Below are positions 53,114 to 61,743 of a DNA stretch of 64,000 nt, in pieces. The notes below the pieces were generated by a model. The model did no database searches, was not told the origin of the DNA, and saw only the letters and a list, made by a program, of their open reading frames with translations. Numbering within the stretch: position 1 is the first letter of the stretch; each line of letters starts with the position of its first letter. The stretch is from Nocardia tengchongensis. Its GTDB lineage: Bacteria; Actinomycetota; Actinomycetes; Mycobacteriales; Mycobacteriaceae. Location: positions 4,774,001-4,838,000 of the forward strand of contig NZ_CP074371.1 of assembly GCF_018362975.1 (NCBI RefSeq), written 5' to 3'. Position numbers and translations under genes: made by a program.

Positions 53114-53602
53114 CTACGTCGCCGTGAAGATGACGGACCGTCGCGCGGCGGCCGCGCGGTCGTAGAAAGCCCGCACGTCCAGGAAGTTGCTCCAGGTGTA
53201 CTCGAAGTCTTCGTCATCGAGCGCCCCGGCGTACTCCTCGTCGTCGATGGCATCGAAAGCTGAACGCATACGGTCTCGATCGACCTGGTGCAGCGCTTCG
53301 GCCAAATATTGCACTTGCTCGGTGCTCACGTACACCGCGTAGTAATCGTCGTGCAGGTGCCGTCCACCGATGATGGCGGGAGAGAGCGGGTACTGCCCGC
53401 TGCTCGGGCCGAGAGTGCCGTCGGTCAGGCTGCGATGGATGGCATCCCAGGCCTTGTCGGTGTCGACTTTCAGGTCGTCCTCGGCCCAGGCATCCTCGAT
53501 GCCACTGAGCAATTCGTCGATCGCGTAGGCATCGTCGAGATCGTCTGCGCTCAGTAACGCCCGCTCCTGTTCCGCGGTAATCGCGAAATGCACTCCCAGC
53601 AT
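53114..53602 (-). CDS. DUF1877 family protein
   Basis: 162 residues: MLGVHFAITAEQERALLSAD, VDTDKAWDAIHRSLTDGTLG, YAVYVSTEQVQYLAEALHQV, YTWSNFLDVRAFYDRAAAAR. The pattern 'DKAWDAIH..LT.G......YPLS..IIGG..L' is diagnostic of DUF1877, a family of unknown function with occasional links to toxin-immunity loci. No toxin gene is adjacent. ATG 53602 is the only suitable start. Confidence 0.88.
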   Translation of the reverse strand: MLGVHFAITAEQERALLSADDLDDAYAIDELLSGIEDAWAEDDLKVDTDKAWDAIHRSLTDGTLGPSSGQYPLSPAIIGGRHLHDDYYAVYVSTEQVQYLAEALHQVDRDRMRSAFDAIDDEEYAGALDDEDFEYTWSNFLDVRAFYDRAAAARRSVIFTAT

Positions 53603-53655
53603 GGATTCGATGGTAGGAGGGCGGCATCCAGTGGCAAAAGGGCGCTCGATCCGGG

Positions 53656-53853
53656 CTAGCGATCGTGCGGAAGGATGTTCAAAGTCAGTGCTAGGCCGAC
53701 AATCATGCAGCCGGTCGCCAACACGGCGGTGGTGACGGACCGGGAGAGCACGGCGATACCGGTGCCGAAGAGAAGGCAGGTCGACGACGCCAGCACTGCG
53801 GTTCCGCACTCCAGTCCGGCTACCCGGATGGTTGGGCTTCGCATCAGTGTCAT
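53656..53853 (-). CDS. Small two-span membrane protein under a SigF-type promoter
   Basis: 65 residues: short N-terminus (TLMRSPTIRVAGLE), then hydrophobic segments CGTAVLASSTCLLFGTGIAV and TAVLATGCMIVGLALTLNIL, ending PHDR. No family is recognised. AAGGAC precedes ATG 53853. A perfect GTTT-N15-GGGTAC promoter ends ten bases upstream of the ATG, so the transcript would be nearly leaderless. The promoter is the best evidence that this is a real gene. Confidence 0.65.
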   Translation of the reverse strand: MTLMRSPTIRVAGLECGTAVLASSTCLLFGTGIAVLSRSVTTAVLATGCMIVGLALTLNILPHDR

Positions 53854-53862
53854 GTCCTTGGG

Positions 53863-53887
53863 GTACCCGACCCTGCTGTTATGAAAC
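53863..53887 (-). promoter_or_regulatory. SigF-type promoter of the small membrane protein gene
   Basis: On the minus strand GTTT (53887-53884), 15 bases, GGGTAC (53868-53863). Full match to the promoters of both anti-sigma genes, 20 kb away. Confidence 0.7.
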
Positions 53888-53998
53888 CGTTATTGTTTGC
53901 TTGGTCGTATCGGGCATCTTTCCGGCTCCTCTGCCGCGCAACCGGCCGAATCGCTCGCGAATCAGATCTCGGCGCCCGGGGTTCGGAAGGCGTCGGGG

Positions 53999-54421
53999 TC
54001 AGAAGCCTGCCAAGCCCGACGCCAGGTCAGGGGTCCGGATCGCCTGAACGGCCGCCTCGTGCACGTCGGGGCAGGCCGCGAGGGTGGTTTGGTCGATGAC
54101 CGCACGATTGCGCATCACCGCGATATTCACGCCGTTGTTGCGTAATGCCCAATCCTGAACGGTGGCATTGAATTTCAGCCGCGCCTCGGCAGCATCCTCG
54201 GCACGCCACTTCGCGGCCTCGGGCCGGATCATGTCGCAGAGTTGCTTGGCGGCGTTCGCGGTGATGGTCGGGGTGCCGGAACCCTGTTGCGGGGCACCGG
54301 TTCCCGGCACCCCGGGCTCGGTGCTGTTCGAGCAGCCCGCGGTGAGCACGGCCGCTGTCGCGGCCACGCCCAGCCACAGCGCGATTCGCGCACGTCGAGG
54401 AGCGCGGTGCTGAGATGTCAT
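53999..54421 (-). CDS. Putative lipoprotein
   Basis: 140 residues. Signal peptide with twin basic N-terminus (PRRARIALWLGVAATAAVLT) and lipobox LTAGC; mature part starts CSNSTEPGVPGTGAPQQGSG. The soluble domain (ANAAKQLCDMIRPEAAKWRA, FNATVQDWALRNNGVNIAVM, RNRAVIDQTTLAACPDVHEA) is alpha-helical with two Cys. It resembles a family of short mycobacterial/nocardial lipoproteins with unknown role. Its ATG overlaps the stop of the DoxX gene (ATGA), so both form an operon. Confidence 0.82.
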   Translation of the reverse strand: MTSQHRAPRRARIALWLGVAATAAVLTAGCSNSTEPGVPGTGAPQQGSGTPTITANAAKQLCDMIRPEAAKWRAEDAAEARLKFNATVQDWALRNNGVNIAVMRNRAVIDQTTLAACPDVHEAAVQAIRTPDLASGLAGF

Positions 54422-55185
54422 GGCGACGGTCTCCTTTCAAGGTTGGCGCCTTGTCCTCGAGCCACGCCGACCAGCTGTCCACTGCGGTCGGAGGCGACCT
54501 CGCTCCAATGCGCGGCGAGCTCACGGGAGGAATCGGCGAGACGGCGACTGTGCTGCTGCGCCGCGCTGACCAGCCGCTCGCCCTGATCATGGAGTGCCGC
54601 ACCCAGTTCGGGGCCGTGTTCGCGAGCGGCCTCAGCCACGCGTTCGCGTCCGGTTCGCAGCGCTGCGGCGAGTTCGGGGCCGTGCTCCTTCGCGGCCTCG
54701 GCGAGCCGGTCCGGGGCCGATGGGTCCGCGTGCAGCAGCCGCGCCACGGCGCGGCGGCCGCGCCACCCGAGCGACGGCCTGCCCCGGCGGCCGGTCGAAG
54801 CGATGAGCAGACCGCCGAGCAGACTCACATCCCTGAGCTGATCATTGCGTTTGGACGCGCGCCGTTCGGGGTCGTGTTCGGTCCAGAAACCCGATTCGGA
54901 CAAGGCCGCAGGGACGAAGGTCGCGGCGAGCACGGCCGCGGACAGACGCGGCAGTTTCCCGATTGCCAGCAGCGCACCGCCGCCGATACGGATCGCCGCG
55001 TTGATCCGGACCAGCCGGGCGGGATCGCTCGGAAGATACGCCGCCACAGTCGGGGGCAACCGCTGCTCGCGCTTCTGCAAGGCCGCGGTCGCGGCCTTGA
55101 TCCGTGGATCCGGATCGGTGAGTGTGTCGATTCCGTCGGCGACGAAGGCGGTCGCCAGCATCGGGTGGGCAATACGCCGCAGCAT
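54418..55185 (-). CDS. DoxX-family membrane protein with amphipathic C-terminal repeats
   Basis: 255 residues. The first ~150 residues are a DoxX domain (MLRRIAHPMLATAFVADGID, LVRINAAIRIGGGALLAIGK, LSAAVLAATFVPAALSESGF, DVSLLGGLLIASTGRRGRPS). From about 165 there are repeated amphipathic units (LAEAAKEHGPELAAALR, VAEAAREHGPELGAALH, LVSAAQQHSRRLADSSREL), an apolipoprotein-like helix. DoxX proteins in mycobacteria take part in membrane-linked redox stress defence. A GTTT-N15-GGGAAC promoter lies upstream. It is the first gene of an operon with the lipoprotein. Confidence 0.85.
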   Translation of the reverse strand: MLRRIAHPMLATAFVADGIDTLTDPDPRIKAATAALQKREQRLPPTVAAYLPSDPARLVRINAAIRIGGGALLAIGKLPRLSAAVLAATFVPAALSESGFWTEHDPERRASKRNDQLRDVSLLGGLLIASTGRRGRPSLGWRGRRAVARLLHADPSAPDRLAEAAKEHGPELAAALRTGRERVAEAAREHGPELGAALHDQGERLVSAAQQHSRRLADSSRELAAHWSEVASDRSGQLVGVARGQGANLERRPSP

Positions 55186-55235
55186 GGTGGATTCCTTCCG
55201 GACGGGGCGCCTCAGCGAAGGCTTACGGTGTGGCT

Positions 55236-55260
55236 GTTCCCGTAGTTGCGGCCGTCAAAC
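55236..55260 (-). promoter_or_regulatory. SigF/SigB-type promoter of the DoxX-lipoprotein operon
   Basis: On the minus strand GTTT (55260-55257), 15 bases, GGGAAC (55241-55236), 50 bases before ATG 55185. Confidence 0.55.
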
Positions 55261-55431
55261 ACGCTGTTGGTCGTCGCGAGGCGGCGTAGGAGGCCACCGG
55301 CGAGGACGTCGGCTCTCGTTCGCGCCGGTGGGTGCGGCCGGACCCGCGATATGATCAGACCGCTCATCCCGTTTCTGTGCTCGACACTCCACGATGCAGT
55401 TCCGAAGAACGAATCGGACGGTGGTTCACTC

Positions 55432-56340
55432 ATGTCGATCGGGAAATTCGCCGTCGCCGCGGTCGTCTCGTGTACGACGCTCGGCGATCGGGTGCGGGAC
55501 AATCTCGCCGCGGTCGTGCGCGGCACGGCCGATTTCGCGCGCCGCCGACTGACCGGGAACTACCAGCTCGACGAGTTCGGTCTCGACGAGCACCTGCTGG
55601 AGTCTCTGATTTTGCCGGTGCTGCGACCACTGGCGCAGCGGTGGTTCCGGGTGCAGGTGGCCGGCATCGAGAATCTCCCCGAGTCCGAGGGCGCGCTGAT
55701 CGTGGCCAACCATGCCGGGGTGCTGCCGCTGGACGGGCTGATGCTGCAGGTGGCCGTGCACGATCGTCATCCCGGGCAGCGTGCGCTGCGCCTGCTGGCC
55801 GCCGACCTCGTGTTCGAATTGCCGATCGTGGGCGCGCTGGCGCGAAGGGCCGGGCACACGCCGGCCTGTCGTGCCGACGCCGAGCGTCTGCTGCGCACCG
55901 GCGAGCTGGCCGGCGTGTTCCCCGAGGGCTTCAAGGGTGTCGGCAAACCCTACGGTGCGCGGTACAAGCTGCAGCGGTTCGGCCGCGGCGGCTTCGCCTC
56001 GGTGGCCATCAAGACGGGTGTTCCGCTCATTCCCTGCTCGATCGTCGGCTCGGAAGAGATCTATCCGAAGCTTGCCGACCTCACGCCGCTGGCCCGGCTG
56101 CTCAGGCTGCCGTACTTCCCCGTAACGCCGCTGTTCCCGCATCTGGGCGTCCTGGGCGCTGTCCCGCTGCCGTCGAAGTGGTACATCGAATTCGGTGAGC
56201 CCATATCCACCAGCGCTTACGGCCCCGACGCCGCTGACGATCCCATAACCATCTTCGAGGTCACCGATCAGGTCCGCGACACGATCCAGCAGACCCTGTA
56301 CAAGCGGCTGACCCAACGTCGTAATCCGTTTGCCGGCTAG
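55432..56340 (+). CDS. Lysophospholipid/glycerol acyltransferase family protein
   Basis: 302 residues from ATG 55432 (MSIGKFAVAAVVSCTTLGDR). PlsC-type motifs: ENLPESEGALIVANHAGVLP with LDG (NHxGxLPxDG, a variant of HX4D seen in an actinobacterial subgroup), ELPIVGALARRAGHTPACRA, GVFPEGFKGVGKPYGARYKL (FPEG) and GVPLIPCSIVGSEEIYPKL. Predicted to acylate a lysolipid or glycerol derivative at the membrane face. The frame is open upstream to 55246, but that part overlaps the divergent promoter and is Arg-rich. Confidence 0.88.
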   Translation: MSIGKFAVAAVVSCTTLGDRVRDNLAAVVRGTADFARRRLTGNYQLDEFGLDEHLLESLILPVLRPLAQRWFRVQVAGIENLPESEGALIVANHAGVLPLDGLMLQVAVHDRHPGQRALRLLAADLVFELPIVGALARRAGHTPACRADAERLLRTGELAGVFPEGFKGVGKPYGARYKLQRFGRGGFASVAIKTGVPLIPCSIVGSEEIYPKLADLTPLARLLRLPYFPVTPLFPHLGVLGAVPLPSKWYIEFGEPISTSAYGPDAADDPITIFEVTDQVRDTIQQTLYKRLTQRRNPFAG

Positions 56341-56617
56341 CACTATTCGACCCGGGCCGATACCGGGCCGCGGTCGGGTCAGGCCTCCTGACCCCCGCTG
56401 GGGTGATGACAGATGGCGAGTCCCAGCAGCCGGGTAGTGCGGGTGGAACGACACCGGCCGCAAGGACTCTGACTACATCGTCGCCTCGGTGCGCGCGGAA
56501 CGCGACCGGCACGGGGAGGCCGTGATGATCTTGGAATGCGGGTGTGGCCGCACGGCAATCCGACTGCTGGAAGTGATCCGCGGGTGTCCGGGCCGTGGCG
56601 AACCGATGCCGGGCCGG

Positions 56618-56752
56618 TCAAGCTCGGCCGAGGGCCTGCGCGAGCTCCGCCTTGGACATTTCCGAGCGGCCCTTGATGTTTCGCTGCCTGGCCTCGTTGT
56701 ACAAATGCTCCATGGTCAGGCCCTTGGGTCCGCGCCGCCCGGCGACCGTCAC
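56618..56752 (-). CDS. 44-residue Rho-N/SAP-like helical peptide
   Basis: GTG 56752 overlaps the stop of the SRPBCC gene (GTGA on the minus strand). The product (VTVAGRRGPKGLTMEHLYNE, ARQRNIKGRSEMSKAELAQA, LGRA) has the MEHLYNEARQRNIKGRSEMSK pattern typical of the Rho N-terminal/SAP-like fold found in small actinobacterial proteins. Predicted nucleic-acid binding. It is the last gene of the VOC-SRPBCC operon. Confidence 0.65.
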   Translation of the reverse strand: MTVAGRRGPKGLTMEHLYNEARQRNIKGRSEMSKAELAQALGRA

Positions 56753-57201
56753 GACCGCGGTTCCTCCCGGGCCTCGATCGCGGACACCGAGTTGCGGAAC
56801 GCTTTGGTGAGCACGCTCTTTCCGACGGTGGCGAGTACCGCTCCGAGGAACCAGCCGCGCAGGTTCTTGCCCTCGCGGACGACGGTGTAGTCGATATCGG
56901 TGGTGCCGTCGGCGCGCGGGGTCAGGTCGTAGGTGTGTCCGGAGGCGTGGCCCCACGCGTTGGACTCGGTGGTGGTCAGCACCACGTGCTGCGGGTTGGT
57001 CCAGTCGTACTCGAGCCGCTCCCAGACTCCGCTGGATCCTTCGGTGACGTCCGCGTGGCGGTCGTCGCGGCCGTGCACCGCGAGGTAGGCGTTCTTGCTG
57101 TTGCCGAACAGCTTCGAACGGTCCGGACCGAAGTCGGTGAGGGCCGCCACGTATTCCTCGGGTGTCACATGTGCGTTCGCGTGCATGTGGATGGTGGTCA
57201 T
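56749..57201 (-). CDS. SRPBCC (START-like) superfamily protein
   Basis: 150 residues: MTTIHMHANAHVTPEEYVAA, LTDFGPDRSKLFGNSKNAYL, SSGVWERLEYDWTNPQHVVL, YTVVREGKNLRGWFLGAVLA. The 'SGVWERL.YDW..P' strand pattern and the C-terminal long helix fit the polyketide-cyclase/SRPBCC fold. The ligand is unknown. AAGGAGGAG precedes ATG 57201, a very strong ribosome site. Located between the VOC gene (15 bases upstream) and the 44-residue peptide gene. Confidence 0.82.
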   Translation of the reverse strand: MTTIHMHANAHVTPEEYVAALTDFGPDRSKLFGNSKNAYLAVHGRDDRHADVTEGSSGVWERLEYDWTNPQHVVLTTTESNAWGHASGHTYDLTPRADGTTDIDYTVVREGKNLRGWFLGAVLATVGKSVLTKAFRNSVSAIEAREEPRS

Positions 57202-57215
57202 CGTTCTCCTCCTTG

Positions 57216-57860
57216 CTACTCGGGCAGTTGATCGCCGTGGTGTTCGGCGACCATGTAGGCCGCGTACCACTCGGGCCAGGCGGTGTCGTATCGGCCGCCG
57301 TTGCGGGCCTCGTGTTCGCCGTGGGCGGCAGCCGCGCGCTTCAGGGCGTCGACCAGGTCGCTGGTGGTGGCGTACGACGTCTCGGTGGTGTCGATGCGGC
57401 CCGGGATGCGGCTGGTGACTTCTTGGAGCAGGAAGGCGTTGCCGTCGGGGTCGGTGAAGGCCGCGAACGATCCGTAGCTCGCCCGCTCGTCCGCCGGTCC
57501 CGCCACGCGCCCGTCACCCGACAGGGGCTGGAACTGTGCCCCGGGGGCGCCGGGATGGAAGACGCCGCTGATCTCCGCGCCCTGGGCCGCGAGCGCGTCG
57601 CGCGCCTGCTGAACGTCGGACACCACCAGGTACAGGCCTTGGGCCGTGCCCGGCTCCGCGGTGGTGACGTTGGTGCCGAACTGGATCGACGTCGGCGAAC
57701 CCGGAGGCGTGAACTGCAGGACCCGGAAGCCGTTGTCGTAGTCGAAGTCGGCGTCGAGGCGCCAGCCCAGACCTGCGTAGAACTTCTTCGACCGGTCCAC
57801 GTCGGCGACCGGGATGACGACCGCCTCGAGCTTCAGCGCGGGAACCCCTGTGGCGTTCAT
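57216..57860 (-). CDS. VOC family protein with C-terminal extension
   Basis: 214 residues. A glyoxalase-like fold in the first ~140: LKLEAVVIPVADVDRSKKFY, AGLGWRLDADFDYDNGFRVL, QFTPPGSPTSIQFG, GLYLVVSDVQQARDALAAQG, AFTDPDGNAFLLQEVTSRIP. The last ~55 residues (LVDALKRAAAAHGEHEARNG, WPEWYAAYMVAEHHGDQLPE) match an extension commonly found after VOC domains in actinobacterial proteins. CAGGAG precedes ATG 57860. First gene of a three-gene operon. Confidence 0.88.
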   Translation of the reverse strand: MNATGVPALKLEAVVIPVADVDRSKKFYAGLGWRLDADFDYDNGFRVLQFTPPGSPTSIQFGTNVTTAEPGTAQGLYLVVSDVQQARDALAAQGAEISGVFHPGAPGAQFQPLSGDGRVAGPADERASYGSFAAFTDPDGNAFLLQEVTSRIPGRIDTTETSYATTSDLVDALKRAAAAHGEHEARNGGRYDTAWPEWYAAYMVAEHHGDQLPE

Positions 57861-58106
57861 TGCCTGCACTCCTGTCCTGTTGCCAGTCGGTTGCTCACAC
57901 ATCCAAGTGTGCGATCCGTGCGGTGTCGCCGAAAGGGCCGAACCCAGGTTTGTCCCAGGCCGTCGAATCAGGCTTCGTCTCGACCCGGACCGGCGGGGGC
58001 ACTACCCTCGAAGGTGCCCCGGTTCTGTTCGATGCCAACCGATCTCTGTAGCGATTCCGCGCGAAATGCCTGGCACGCCCGCTCACAGCCGGAGGGAGTT
58101 CTTCCG

Positions 58107-59126
58107 ATGCCCAGCATCCGATCCGTCCAGGTGGACCATCCGGACGGCGAACTGTTCCTGACCACTCGCGATATCCCCGATCCAGGACCGGGACAGGTGC
58201 GGGTCACCGTTGAAGCCTGCGGTATCTGCCACTCCGACAACGCGTTCGTAACCAATGCGTTGCCCGGCGTCACGTTCCCGCTGACGCCCGGCCACGAGAT
58301 CGCGGGTCTCATCGACGCGGTCGGCGACGGCGTCGCCCGCTGGCGTCCCGGCGATCGGGTGGCCGTCGGCTGGTTCGGCGGTGCGTGCCTGTACTGCGAC
58401 CACTGTCGTGACGGGGACTTCATGCACTGCGAGAACCTCCAGGTGCCGGGCTGGCAGTATCCGGGCGGCTACGCCGAAGCCGTGGTCGTGCCGGCGAGCG
58501 CGATCGCCCGCATCCCTGACGAGTTCACCGCGGTCGACGCCGGTCCGATGGCCTGCGCGGGCGTCACCACCTACAACTCGCTGCGCCGCAGCCAAGCCCG
58601 CCCCGGCGATCTGGTCGCGATCCTCGGCATCGGAGGGCTCGGGCACCTCGGTGTCCAGTTCGCCGCGAAGATGGGCTTCGACACCGTCGCGATCGCCCGG
58701 GGGCAGGACAAGGAACCGCTCGCTACGAAACTCGGGGCCCGGCACTATATCGACTCCACCGCCCAGGATGTCGCCGCCGAACTCCGCCGCCTCGGCGGCG
58801 CCCGCGTCGTGCAAGCCACCGCCGCGAGCTCCGAGGCGATGGCCGCCACGATCGACGGCCTGTCGACCGACGGCGAATTGATCGTCATCGGTGCGGTTCC
58901 GACGCCGATCCCGGTCAGCCCCTTCCAACTGATCTTTCAGTCCCGGGCAGTGCGCGGGCACCCGGCCGGCACCGCCCGCGACGTCGAACGCACCCTCGAC
59001 TTCGCCGCCATGACCGGCATCCGGGCCATGATCGAAGAGCGGCCGCTGGACGACGCGCCCGACGCATATCGCCACGCCCTCAGTGGCAAAGCCCGGTTTC
59101 GCGTGGTCCTGACGACAGGACTGTGA
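58107..59126 (+). CDS. adhA: Zinc-dependent alcohol dehydrogenase
   Basis: 340-residue medium-chain dehydrogenase. Catalytic zinc: Cys in VEACGICHSDNA, His/Glu in TPGHEIAGLIDAVG. The structural zinc loop CLYCDHCRDGDFMHC has four Cys. The NAD-binding motif is LVAILGIGGLGHLGVQFAAK. It resembles the ADH often called AdhA in mycobacteria, which is induced under hypoxia. GGAGGGAG precedes ATG 58107. The gene is followed by an epimerase-like gene on the same strand. Confidence 0.92.
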   Translation: MPSIRSVQVDHPDGELFLTTRDIPDPGPGQVRVTVEACGICHSDNAFVTNALPGVTFPLTPGHEIAGLIDAVGDGVARWRPGDRVAVGWFGGACLYCDHCRDGDFMHCENLQVPGWQYPGGYAEAVVVPASAIARIPDEFTAVDAGPMACAGVTTYNSLRRSQARPGDLVAILGIGGLGHLGVQFAAKMGFDTVAIARGQDKEPLATKLGARHYIDSTAQDVAAELRRLGGARVVQATAASSEAMAATIDGLSTDGELIVIGAVPTPIPVSPFQLIFQSRAVRGHPAGTARDVERTLDFAAMTGIRAMIEERPLDDAPDAYRHALSGKARFRVVLTTGL

Positions 59127-59175
59127 TCGCAGCCCAACCAGCGTCCCGCAGGGGCTCGAGTGGGAGGAGTGAGCA

Positions 59176-59916
59176 TTGAAGATCGTCGTGATCGGTGGCA
59201 CCGGGCTGATCGGTTCGAAGGTCGTAGCTCGGCTCGGTGAACGTGGCCACGAGGCGGTTCCGGCTTCGCCCCGCACGGGAGTGAACACACTCACCGGCGA
59301 GGGCGTGAAGGAGGCACTGCACGACGCGAACGTGGTAGTCGACGTCTCCAACTCGCCGTCGTTCCAGGACGACGACGTCGTGGAATTCTTCCGAACGTCC
59401 ACCAGCAACCTCCTCGATGCCGCCGGCGCCGCCGGTGTGGGGCACTACGTGGCGTTGTCGGTGGTGGGCGCCGATCGGCTGCCGGAATCCGGATACCTCC
59501 GGGCGAAGGTGGCGCAGGAGGAACTCATCGCAGCTTCCACGCTGCCGTACTCGATCGTGCGCGCCACCCAGTTCTTCGAATTCGCCGGGCAGATAGCCGA
59601 TTCCGCCACCGCCGACGGCGAGGTGCGGCTGTCCGGAGGGGCCGTGCAGCCGATGGCCGCCGAGGATGTGGCCGCCGCCGTCGGTGGGACCGCAGCGGGC
59701 GCCCCGGTGAACGGCATCGCCGAGGTCGCGGGGCCGGAGGTGTTCGGCTTGGACCGATGGATCGGCACCGTGCTGGCCGCCCGCCACGATCCGCGCACGG
59801 TGATCACCGATCCACAGGCGCGATACTTCGGGGCGCTGCCGGACCGCGAGCTGTTGCCCGGGCCGGGTGCGAGCCTCGCCCGAACGCGGTTGTCGGAGTG
59901 GCTGACCCGCCAGTGA
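59176..59916 (+). CDS. NAD(P)H-binding atypical SDR
   Basis: 246 residues from TTG 59176, which has GGGAGGAG seven bases upstream. The Rossmann motif is KIVVIGGTGLIGSKVVARLG, followed by VVVDVSNSPSFQDDDVVEFF, AAGVGHYVALSVVGADRLPE, GYLRAKVAQEELIAASTLPY, SIVRATQFFEFAGQIADSAT. It belongs to the NmrA/YesF-like atypical SDRs, which include redox sensors and quinone or sugar enzymes. ATG is absent at the family start position, so TTG is needed. Confidence 0.88.
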   Translation: MKIVVIGGTGLIGSKVVARLGERGHEAVPASPRTGVNTLTGEGVKEALHDANVVVDVSNSPSFQDDDVVEFFRTSTSNLLDAAGAAGVGHYVALSVVGADRLPESGYLRAKVAQEELIAASTLPYSIVRATQFFEFAGQIADSATADGEVRLSGGAVQPMAAEDVAAAVGGTAAGAPVNGIAEVAGPEVFGLDRWIGTVLAARHDPRTVITDPQARYFGALPDRELLPGPGASLARTRLSEWLTRQ

Positions 59917-59977
59917 ACGACGACAAGGACCTTGCTGGGCTCGGCCGAGGCGATCGGTAATCGGCCTGGTCGAGCGT

Positions 59978-60454
59978 TCATTCATCCGTCGGGATGCCGA
60001 CGCGGGCGAGTTCGGTCCGGACGGCGGCGATGACGTCGGGGAGGGCGGCGGCGACCGGGGCGGAGAGGCCGACGCCGAGGTCGAGGCGGTGAGCTTCGAC
60101 GGCGATGACGACGAGTTCGGCGGGGACGCTGCCGAGGGCGCGGCCCAGGGGGAGGGCGTCGGGGATACCCATGGCGTGGGAGCTGGCGGCGTGCGTGAGG
60201 CCGCGCAAGGCATCGACGGTGGTACGCCAGATACGGCCCGGGCTGGAAGGTGCACAGAGAACGGCATCGACCACGATCGCCAGCTCCGCGTCGGCCCAGA
60301 GATCCAGCAGACCCGTCGGCTCGCCGTCGCTCAATGCCACGAGAACGCCTGGCAAGCGGAGCCTTTCGAGTTCCGTGGCCACTGCGGGGCCGATGCCGTC
60401 GTCGTGCCGGTACTCGTTGCCGACGCCGATGACGACGGCTCGCGGACCGCTCAT
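59978..60454 (-). CDS. Hydrogenase maturation protease of the group 3b operon
   Basis: 158 residues: [20 protein letters not shown] (GxGN...D), VLVALSDGEPTGLLDLWADA, LAIVVDAVLCAPSSPGRIWR, THAASSHAMGIPDALPLGRA (His). It is a HycI/HyaD-type endopeptidase, here adjacent to the group 3b large subunit and overlapping its stop (ATGA). It differs from the HhyL protease at 44.0 kb, in line with one protease per hydrogenase. The stop at 59978 converges on the SDR gene. Confidence 0.9.
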   Translation of the reverse strand: MSGPRAVVIGVGNEYRHDDGIGPAVATELERLRLPGVLVALSDGEPTGLLDLWADAELAIVVDAVLCAPSSPGRIWRTTVDALRGLTHAASSHAMGIPDALPLGRALGSVPAELVVIAVEAHRLDLGVGLSAPVAAALPDVIAAVRTELARVGIPTDE

Positions 60455-61743
60455 CGGCGCACCACGTCGAGCTCGAGGAAGTGAGCCGAGCACGAGATGC
60501 ACGGATCGTAGTTGCGGATGGTGCGTTCGCACAGGGTGGTCAGCGCCGCATCGTCCAGGTCGAGATGCTCGGACACCACCCGGCGTAGATCGTCCTCGAT
60601 GGCGGCCTGGTTCTGAGAGGTCGGCGGGATGATGGTGGCCGCCCGGATGGAACCCGCGCCGTCGATTTCGTACCGGTGATAGAGCAATCCACGCGGGGCC
60701 TCGCTGATGCCGTGGCCGACGCCGGGCCGCGGCGGGCAGGACACCGCGGGGTGCGCGGGCGGCTCGTAGCCGGCAATGAGACGCAGCGCCTCATCGATGG
60801 CGTACACCACCTCGACGGCGCGAACCACGATGCTGCGGAACGGATTACGGCACTCCGGGCCGAGCCCGGCCGCGGCGGCGACCTCGCGGGCGAGTGGGGA
60901 GAGACGCCGGGAGCTGAGACTGTATCGAGCCAGGGGACCGGTCAGATAGCGTCGCCCGTCCAATCGGGCGTGCAACGCGGTGGAATGCGGAACCTGTTCC
61001 TCGACCACGTGCTCGCCGAATTCACTCGCAGGGAAGTCGAGTCCGGTGCTGGTCGACACGGTGCCGTCCTCGATGGCGTAACGGTCCGGTGCGGTGGCCG
61101 CGAGTAGATCGTGGTCGAGCTCCACCTTCGGGAAGTCGAATTGCGCCACCCGGGAAGCGGTTTCGATCGCGTAGTCGCGGGCCCGGCGCAGCTGTTCGGC
61201 GACCGGTGCCAGCTCGGCGCGGCCGGGCACCGAATAGAAGCCGCCGACCCGGACATTGATCGGGTGGATGGGACGGCCGCCGATCAGTTCGAGCAGCGTA
61301 TTGCCCGCCTTCTTGACGGCCAGCCCGTGCTCGACCAGTTCGCGATGGTCGGCGGCCAGGGCGATGGCGTCCGGGTAACCGAGGAAGTCGGGCAAGTGCA
61401 GCAGGTGAATGTGAAGGGAATGACTCGAGATCCACTCGCCGCAGTACAGCAGTCGGCGCAGCGCGGTCAGCGGCGGATCCAGTGCGACGCCGCATATTTG
61501 TTCCAGTGCGTTGCAGGCGCTGGTCTGATACGCCACCGGGCAGATGCCGCAGATCCGAGCGGTGATATCGGGTGGCTCGGTATACCCCCGGCCGCGCAGG
61601 AAGGCCTCGAAGAAGCGCGGCGGTTCGTAGATGTCGAGCTCTGCCCGCTGCACCCGGCCGTCCTCGACGACCACCCGCAGCGCGCCCTCGCCCTCCACGC
61701 GCGCCAGCGAGCTGACCCGCAATTGCCTACTGCGATGGCTCAT
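60451..61743 (-). CDS. hydA: Group 3b [NiFe] hydrogenase large (alpha) subunit
   Basis: 430 residues. L1 ligands Cys65 and Cys68 in [16 protein letters not shown]2 ligands Cys415 and Cys418 in [19 protein letters not shown]. Core segments [31 protein letters not shown] and [16 protein letters not shown] ([20 protein letters not shown]) fit the soluble NAD(P)-linked group 3b enzymes (HydA; Hyh in mycobacteria), which dispose of reductant as H2 in hypoxia. ATG 61743 lies 17 bases inside the small-subunit gene. The L1 His common in other groups is Tyr here, as in actinobacterial relatives. Confidence 0.92.
   Translation of the reverse strand: MSHRSRQLRVSSLARVEGEGALRVVVEDGRVQRAELDIYEPPRFFEAFLRGRGYTEPPDITARICGICPVAYQTSACNALEQICGVALDPPLTALRRLLYCGEWISSHSLHIHLLHLPDFLGYPDAIALAADHRELVEHGLAVKKAGNTLLELIGGRPIHPINVRVGGFYSVPGRAELAPVAEQLRRARDYAIETASRVAQFDFPKVELDHDLLAATAPDRYAIEDGTVSTSTGLDFPASEFGEHVVEEQVPHSTALHARLDGRRYLTGPLARYSLSSRRLSPLAREVAAAAGLGPECRNPFRSIVVRAVEVVYAIDEALRLIAGYEPPAHPAVSCPPRPGVGHGISEAPRGLLYHRYEIDGAGSIRAATIIPPTSQNQAAIEDDLRRVVSEHLDLDDAALTTLCERTIRNYDPCISCSAHFLELDVVRR

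Noticed and set aside
55246..55431. N-terminal extension of the acyltransferase
   Set aside because: Arg-rich, overlaps the divergent DoxX promoter, and the family begins near ATG 55432.
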